A stretch of 64,000 nt of DNA, taken from assembly GCA_022578965.1 (NCBI GenBank), contig MU400534.1:1-64000 (forward strand), written 5' to 3'. Both the position numbers and the translations under genes were made by a program. Positions 58,324 to 64,000 of this stretch are shown here, piece by piece; position 1 is the first letter of the stretch; each line of letters begins with the position of its first letter. Source of the DNA: Xylaria sp. FL1777. Its lineage: Eukaryota > Ascomycota > Sordariomycetes > Xylariales > Xylariaceae. A model generated the notes under the pieces. That model saw only the letters and a program-made list of their open reading frames with translations. It was not told the DNA's origin and did no database searches.

Positions 58324-58734
58324 CTAGCGTCTCTCCTCCTCGCTGACGAACGTGGCTGCATATATTATGATGCTGTTGGTTGGTCCACTCGGGCGGTACG
58401 AGGATATGTTTGCGTCGCGTCGTGTACGGATTACGCCGCTAAGACGGGTCCATGAATTAGATGAGTGTATTGGAAGAGGCAGGCATACTTCGGCAAGCTC
58501 TTCCCCGCGGTGGTATAACCAATCGTGCCCAAAGGTCTGGCTACTCTCCCAGCCGCTGCCTGGTTTCTGGTTTGCGGATTCTGCTTTGATAGTAGGTAAG
58601 TTGTGTATGAGGGTTGCGAAGCGCCCATCACGGATTGGGGGATAGAGAGCCTCGGGGATCGGGCTCAGTTGGGAATTGCTGTTACCACTTGAACTACCAC
58701 CATAAGTCCGATATGGAGCCGTCTTAGGAAACAT
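58324..58734 (-). CDS. hypothetical protein (uncertain start)
   Basis: The frame is open from 58,854 to the stop at 58,324, but the first ATG is at 58,734 (MFPKTAPYRTYGGSSSGN), giving 136 residues. A splice acceptor-like CGCACTGTAG just upstream (58,860-58,869) would allow an earlier exon that I could not find. The composition is Ser/Pro/Arg-rich with RDGRFATLIHNLPTIKAE and GHDWLYHRGEELAEVCLP, which looks protein-like but unknown. It lies between the CipC-like gene and CysRS on the same strand. Confidence 0.38.
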   Translation of the reverse strand: MFPKTAPYRTYGGSSSGNSNSQLSPIPEALYPPIRDGRFATLIHNLPTIKAESANQKPGSGWESSQTFGHDWLYHRGEELAEVCLPLPIHSSNSWTRLSGVIRTRRDANISSYRPSGPTNSIIIYAATFVSEEERR

Positions 58735-59072
58735 TGACAGGTTTGAGTGCTCGTTGAAGTGGCAATGTCGTCTTTGTTGCTCTACGCTAATGGCTGCTGC
58801 CAAGTCTATTCCCGTTCTTGGCAATGCTTGTTCCGACGTAGGATTCCTCGGCAAGAAGGCTACAGTGCGAAGTTAGCTGACTCTCAATACTGGAGGTTCT
58901 TCCACCGCGCAGACAATAATCAGTGAAGCTCTCGTTTAAATTTCGCTATTGTTACCGATCTATGATCCTAGAAGACTTTAAATCCAACTGAATAACTCCA
59001 TGCGCCGACACTTTCAAGCCGGTGGTATATTTGAACCTGGAGTATTTGAATTTCTTGGCACAGACTTGCCCC

Positions 59073-62060
59073 TCACGTACCCCCAAATTTCGTGACATAT
59101 TCACCATGAGCCTTTTTCTGTCTATCCCAGTCCTTCTTCAGCTTCTTCAGCTGTGATTTAGGTACCTCGCTACCATCCTTCAGCTTGGTAGGCATACCTT
59201 CAGTATCCCATTCACTATAGCGTTCATCACCTTTAAACATATCCTCCGGTGCGATCTTAGCCTTTTCCCATTTTTCTGCCTCAGCTTTCTCTCGGGCTAG
59301 TCTCGCTTCCTCCTTAGCCCTTGCTCTTTCTGCATCTCTGGCTACTTTCTTCTCTCTTGCTGCGATGAGCTCCGCCGCGGGGATGAATTTAATCAGTGAT
59401 GGCTGACCATCTGGTCGGTCATCCAGATAGACACCGATATTTGTTAGATCAAAATCGCGAATGCGATCGCTGAGGCTAAGGATGGATGCTTTGAGCTCTG
59501 GTGCAGCCGATGGTACGATGCGCCGCAGTTCGTCACGCAGTTTGGACGTGGCACGGAGGTATGGTAACCCCAGCTGTTCAGGGTCTCGAACTCCTGCTTT
59601 CGCCAACGAGTCGAATTCAGGCCGTGGCGACTGAGATAATAGAGTTGTCAAGAGATCTGAAACGGGAAGATCAAGCGACTTAGCGTCTAATAGGACAGAA
59701 TTGTATACCGTCTCGTAAGGCCGCACTGCGATAATCGGGTCTACATCATCCGACGCAGCTGCAGAAGCCCATCCAAGTCCCTCATAGGGCGGATTTGCGT
59801 TGGCATCTAGACCTAGGATGCCAACGATCTTCGTAACCCATCTCGCAATAGATTCGACTACTGACAATTCAGAGTTGCCGCTGGGGGCACCAATACTAAT
59901 GTTGGCTTTTCGGATGATATCCGCGATTGTTCGCATCACTTGTGCCGTATCGAATGAATTACTTAGCGCAGCGTCAACATCCTTTTTAGCTTGTTCCAAA
60001 TCGGCCAGGAGTCCCTCTGTGGGCTTTTTTTCAGAAATGGAGAGTTCTTGTACTCCATTTTGAACAGTAAGTGTTGTTTCGTTGGCCTCCACTAGTAGAG
60101 ACTTTACATTGGTGAAGAAGTTCTTAAACCTATTAGTAAAGTAACTCTAGTACTAGGAGAGGCTATGATCGACTTACATTTACGGCGGTTTCCCAGTTGT
60201 CTGCTTGAGTTCGCATACTCGGTGTAATCTCTACACCATCATTCCACTTTCCATGTAAGAAGACGATACGCATGGATCGGGCAGTATATGTTGAAGCTAA
60301 AGCGTCCTTAATAGTTTGGAAATTCTTTAAGGACTTAGACATTTTAGACCCAGAAATGGATAAATGACTGTGGAGTAGTCAGTCAACGTAGTTTCTATAA
60401 AATCGCCACCTTCATCCTTTGCAAGTCGGCAACAAGTAAACAAGGTGAGAACTTCTGCCTGAGATTCAATTATCTCAGGGGGTAGTGATCAAAAAAGAAC
60501 TTACCCCATATGCAAGAAGTAATTAACCCATGTATGTTCATGCCTGTGCTCGCAGAAGTAGGCTTCGCTTTGCGCTAGTTCGTTGTCGTGATGTGGGAAG
60601 GCGAGATCAATGCCACCGGAATGAAAATCCATACGTGAGCCCAGAACATCAGATGCCATCACTGAGCATTCACTAAGAATCAGAAGGTCAGTATCAGCCA
60701 TATCATTTCCAATCCGAGGAGAAAGAGAGAGAAGAGACAATAGGAAAAACCAAAGATAATTATGGCAAGGCAAGGTCAGATAACACATACATATGCCAAC
60801 CAGGCCGTCCATTGCCCCATTTGCTCGGCCAGTAAGGCTCACCAGGTTTCGATTTTTTCCATAGCGCAAAATCTCCGGGGCCTCTTTTACCCCCAAGGCT
60901 CTTTCCTAAAGAGCCCTCACCCTCTTCCTGGAGAGCCTTGTCGTTCCGACTTTCTGGCCGTAATCGCGCGTATGTGTTGCCAGCCTTCTCAAAAGCAGCA
61001 ATGTCGAAATACACAGAGCCTTCGGCTTCATAGGCAAACCCCTTTTCCACGACCTTCTCTACAAAGCTGGCGATTTGAGGTACGTATTCCGTAACTCTCG
61101 TCACTACGTCGGGGCGAAGGACGTTAAGCGCATCCATATCTTTTGTGAATTCGTTCTCCATAAATTGCGTAAGTGATGTGAAGATTGTCTGGTCGCTAGT
61201 GTCGAACGATTCTTTATACAGAGAATCGAAGTATGGCAACAAAATCTCCTCGGCGCCCGAAAATAGCTGATTATCCCCAATGGCAAGAACGGCAGAGTTC
61301 ATATTGCTGATATGCATTTTCAACTTCGCCTCGTCATCACCGGGTTTGCCTTCCCCTGTCAATGTACCCCCAGCCAGTACTTTCCCGTATGTGGCATCTC
61401 TCCGAGGTATATAGTTTTCCAAATTCAGCGGACCGTCGTCGCCTTCAAGAAGCTTAGGAAGGTTGCTTTTCGCATATGCCCTGAAGGCGGCGATGCCTAG
61501 CTCAGTAAGCTCAGCTTCGGCGTATTTCTTCTTCTTCTCGATTTCGAGCAGCCGCTGTCTTCTCGCTCGAAGAATGATCTGCAAAGATAATATGAGTTTC
61601 ACGTTCGAGGGAAGAAGATATCATCGCCATTTTCGGACACACCTTGTCATCGATGTCTGAATAGAAGGAAGAGTTAGTCTATGTTGCATTGGGATAGTCG
61701 CATAAGCCTTGGATAGGTTTAGAAAAGTGGCAACTTACCTGTAAAGTTCATGACAAACTTGATATCGAAGCCGAAGTAATGAAGCAGTATGCGCCGGATA
61801 ATATCAGTCGAGACATAGTTGCGCGCATGACCCAAATGACTGTGGTCATAAACAGTCGGGCCACAGGCGTACCATGATATCTTTCCTTTCTCAATCGGCG
61901 TAAATAAAACAGGCTGCCCCGGCCTTAAGGAATCGTGGACTTTGATCGAGTCCATGGCAACTCGTGTCGCGACGTTTCGGCGAAGTAGAAACTGAGTCCT
62001 CTTTGGTCTGAATGGAAGTAGAGTAAAATGTCGAAATAATCGAGAAGAGAAGATGAGCAT
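59073..62060 (-). CDS. CRS1: cysteinyl-tRNA synthetase, probably dual-targeted
   Basis: Seven exons run from the ATG at 61,955 or 62,060: to 61739, 61643-61656 (14 nt), 60791-61578, 60505-60672, 60178-60367 and 59073-60122, all in frame. (Counting the leader region as part of the first exon, six coding exons.) The product is 808 residues from 61,955. Class I motifs: [19 protein letters not shown] (HxGH plus the first zinc Cys), [11 protein letters not shown] with [19 protein letters not shown] (remaining zinc ligands) and [12 protein letters not shown]. The eukaryotic insertion and Lys/Glu-rich C-terminal extension ([20 protein letters not shown]) are present. The longer form from 62,060 adds 35 residues rich in Arg, Phe and Leu with no acid ([20 protein letters not shown]), a classic mitochondrial presequence; its ATG has weak context (TTGATGC) while 61,955 is CCATGG, fitting leaky scanning. 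The enzyme charges tRNA-Cys. Confidence 0.95.
61643..61656 (-). other. CRS1: 14-nt microexon of the CysRS gene
   Basis: Between TATTCAG and GTGTGT on the minus strand lies the exon ACATCGATGACAAG. It supplies the codons for Asp-Ile-Asp-Asp-Lys, the conserved FTDIDDKI stretch of CysRS, joining FT at the end of exon 1 to IILRARRQ in exon 3. Skipping it would shift the frame. Confidence 0.85.
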
Positions 62061-62641
62061 CAAGAAGGAAAAACTCAAAATGAGAAACGGGAGGGAAGGG
62101 AGAGGAAAGGTCGGAATAGAGGAAAAGAGCGACGTGTCTCGGAATAAATCAGAGTTGCATTGGCTGAATTGAGTCACGAAGGTAGAGTCACAGAGTTAAC
62201 TTGGAAGGTCAATTGGCTTTTGCCCTGAACAGAGTACATTTTAGGTGGGCCTCAAGATCCCAGCAGCCACCCTAGTCATTTTACCCCTCTATTTCTGACC
62301 CAAACGGGCGGCGGAGGACAGAACACTAACCATTACCCAGCAACAAGCTACCCCGCCATTAGCGCGTTCCTTAGCTGATTTAAGCCCTAGTTATCGCGAG
62401 AAAAAAAAACTTACTGGGCAAGGTTCTATGCAGAGACGGCAACAAAACATGTCAATAGAAGCTGTGTTAAACTCGACTTGTTAAATAGGTATAGACTTAT
62501 TTCACTCCCTTTCTAACTACAAATGATCATAACGAAACCGCGGGACGAATAAATAATTAGAGGGCCACTGCTATTGTTATTATTGTTCTATCACATACAG
62601 CATACGAACATCAAGCCGAGGAACGCTGCTTCTCTTGCGAA
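62061..62641. promoter_or_regulatory. divergent promoter region (CysRS and TRM61)
   Basis: The 581 bp separate the starts of two tRNA-function genes. The CysRS side is purine-rich on the plus strand (a CT-rich leader on its own strand); the TRM61 side ends in TCTCTTGCGAAATGTCG. No defined site was assigned. Confidence 0.5.
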
Positions 62642-64000
62642 ATGTCGACGACATCTCCATTCCTTGATCCGGGGCCATTAACCACCCCCGGCGCCCTTGC
62701 GCTCGTTCACCTCTCGCGTGACAACGTCCTGCCCGTATACCTGAGCGAAGATAGCGGCACGGTCGATGGCTATACAGAGGGCCATGTCATCAACACCCGC
62801 TTCGGATCGTTCCCACACTCGACACTCATTGGGCAGCCTTGGGGCTCACAAATCCGCGCTTCCGTTGTAGATACTGGCTCGAGGGGTAGGAAACGAAAGC
62901 TCGCGAGTGTCGCCGATGCTGATGCAACCGGGAATGACACGGAAGCCGTCGCTTCTAGCACTAGCAATACGAAAGATGTCAAGACAGCCGCCACTGGTTT
63001 CATACATATTCTCCCCCCGACTCCTGAAATCTGGACCTCGAGCCTGCCTCACCGAACCCAGGTCGTCTATACTCCTGACTATAGCTACATCTTGCACCGT
63101 ATTCGCGCCCGTCCAGGGGCCCAGCTAATAGAAGCTGGCTCGGGAAGCGGGAGCTTCACACACGCCGCCACAAGGGCAGTCTACAACGGCTATCCCAAGG
63201 CTGCCAACGACAAGAAAGGGAAAGTCTGGAGCTTCGAGTTCAATCACGATCGCTTTCTAAAGATACAAGAAGAGATTCAGGATCATCGCCTAAACGGCCT
63301 TGTCCAGGTTACTAATCGAGATGTGTACAACGATGGCTTTCTCGTCAATGATCAAAGCCCTGAAGCAGAATGTATTTTCTTGGACGTCCCGGCACCCTGG
63401 CAAGCCCTACCTCACTTGTCCCGTAGGAAACCGACCCCTTCTCAGCTGGCTAGTGGTGGATTGGAGCCCTTAAAGGAGACATCATCTAGTTGGAAGTCCC
63501 CGTTACGTGCAGATCGAACAGTACATATATGTACATTTTCTCCTTGTATCGAACAAGTCACCAAAACCGTCGAGGTTATGCGTCGTTTAGGTTGGATGGA
63601 AATTGAAATGGTCGAAGTGACCCAAAGGAGGATAAACGTTCTGCGCGAAAAGGTGGGACTGAATATGCCTTTAGAACGAGGTACAAACCAGTCGCCTCGC
63701 AGTGTGATAGAAGCCGTAACGAGGTTAAAACAAATCGATGGCCGGTTTAAGGAGTTCTATAAGGGCAAACAGGACACTGATGTCAGCATGGAAGACATTG
63801 ATACCGAGAAGAACAACGAGGGCCAAAACAGCGATGTTGACAATATGGAGAAGAATACTACCTCGGGCGATTCAATAAAGCCTTGGATGGCTGGAAGACT
63901 AATCCACCGCACCGAGGCTGAGATTAAAACGCATACATCTTATCTTGTTTTTGCCCTCCTTCCCCAGGAATGGTCAGAAGAGCAAGAAGCTGCTGCGTTT
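62642..64000 (+). CDS. TRM61: tRNA (adenine-58-N1) methyltransferase catalytic subunit (cut by window end)
   Basis: An uninterrupted frame runs from the ATG at 62,642 to the window edge, 453 codons so far. The N-terminal part has NTRFGSFPHSTLIGQPWGSQ and, after a variable Lys/Arg-Ala loop, GFIHILPPTPEIWTSSLPHR, then TQVVYTPDYSYILHRIRARP, hallmarks of TRM61/GCD14. The SAM site (motif I) is LIEAGSGSGSFTHAATRAVY from about residue 162, followed by GKVWSFEFNHDR, a catalytic-pocket LDVPAPWQALPHL and CTFSPCIEQVTKTVEVMRRL. With TRM6 it forms the nuclear tetramer that makes m1A58 in the T-loop, needed for initiator tRNA stability. An acidic insertion (DTDVSMEDIDTEKNN) precedes the C-terminal strands. 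Divergent from CysRS. Confidence 0.95.
   Translation, partial: MSTTSPFLDPGPLTTPGALALVHLSRDNVLPVYLSEDSGTVDGYTEGHVINTRFGSFPHSTLIGQPWGSQIRASVVDTGSRGRKRKLASVADADATGNDTEAVASSTSNTKDVKTAATGFIHILPPTPEIWTSSLPHRTQVVYTPDYSYILHRIRARPGAQLIEAGSGSGSFTHAATRAVYNGYPKAANDKKGKVWSFEFNHDRFLKIQEEIQDHRLNGLVQVTNRDVYNDGFLVNDQSPEAECIFLDVPAPWQALPHLSRRKPTPSQLASGGLEPLKETSSSWKSPLRADRTVHICTFSPCIEQVTKTVEVMRRLGWMEIEMVEVTQRRINVLREKVGLNMPLERGTNQSPRSVIEAVTRLKQIDGRFKEFYKGKQDTDVSMEDIDTEKNNEGQNSDVDNMEKNTTSGDSIKPWMAGRLIHRTEAEIKTHTSYLVFALLPQEWSEEQEAAAF

Noticed and set aside
1..64000. CRISPR arrays, biosynthetic gene cluster, phage or bacterial-type systems
   Set aside because: No regularly spaced repeats, no PKS/NRPS/terpene core enzymes and no prokaryotic gene organisation; the window is plainly fungal nuclear DNA.

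Overview
The window is nuclear DNA of a filamentous ascomycete (Pezizomycotina, most likely Sordariomycetes). The signs are short spliceosomal introns with GTANGT donors and CTAAC-type branch sites, clearly fungal gene families (deuterolysin, CipC-like, BAS2-like, Dsl1/ZW10, Crb2/Rad9, fungal rhodopsin-type membrane protein), and a 15 kb AT-rich block of retrotransposon wreckage with the transition-only decay expected of repeat-induced point mutation (RIP). Lineage below class cannot be read from the sequence.

Layout. (1) 1-15,400: gene-free AT-rich block. It holds a 9,585-bp LTR retrotransposon (1251-10835) with two 287-bp LTRs and a perfect ATTAA target duplication, then a second Copia-type element recognisable by its RT/RNase H remains (12,368-13,830). 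A 132-bp inverted-repeat insert with better preserved base composition lies at 11,861-11,992. (2) 15,400-27,100: gene-poor transition zone with secreted and accessory genes: a secreted beta-propeller-like protein, a bZIP-like regulator without a zipper, a divergent pair formed by a stand-alone prodomain-like protein and a deuterolysin (M35) protease, and a secreted SRPBCC-fold protein. (3) 27,200-36,600: an M16 metallopeptidase, a Dsl1/ZW10-family tether with tryptophan-rich acidic motifs, and a BAS2-like small cysteine-rich secreted protein. (4) 36,600-50,800: long intergenic stretches rich in GGTAGGTA runs, one conserved basic protein of unknown role, and the checkpoint mediator Crb2/Rad9, whose true start lies three exons upstream of the long open frame. 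(5) 50,890-64,000: a fungal rhodopsin-family membrane protein, then a housekeeping run: cytosolic tryptophanyl-tRNA synthetase, SmD3, a CipC-like protein, cysteinyl-tRNA synthetase, and the divergent TRM61 tRNA m1A58 methyltransferase, cut by the window edge.

Functional themes. Three tRNA-function genes (WRS, CRS, TRM61) lie within 11 kb, the last two back to back. The accessory half carries secreted proteins beside a RIP-silenced transposon block, a common arrangement near AT-rich isochores. I found no tRNA, rRNA, CRISPR array or unmistakably new multi-gene system. The most unusual local arrangements are the protease/prodomain-like pair and the CysRS gene with an in-frame mitochondrial-type leader and a 14-nt microexon. 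All exon borders come from reading splice sites and frame by eye.
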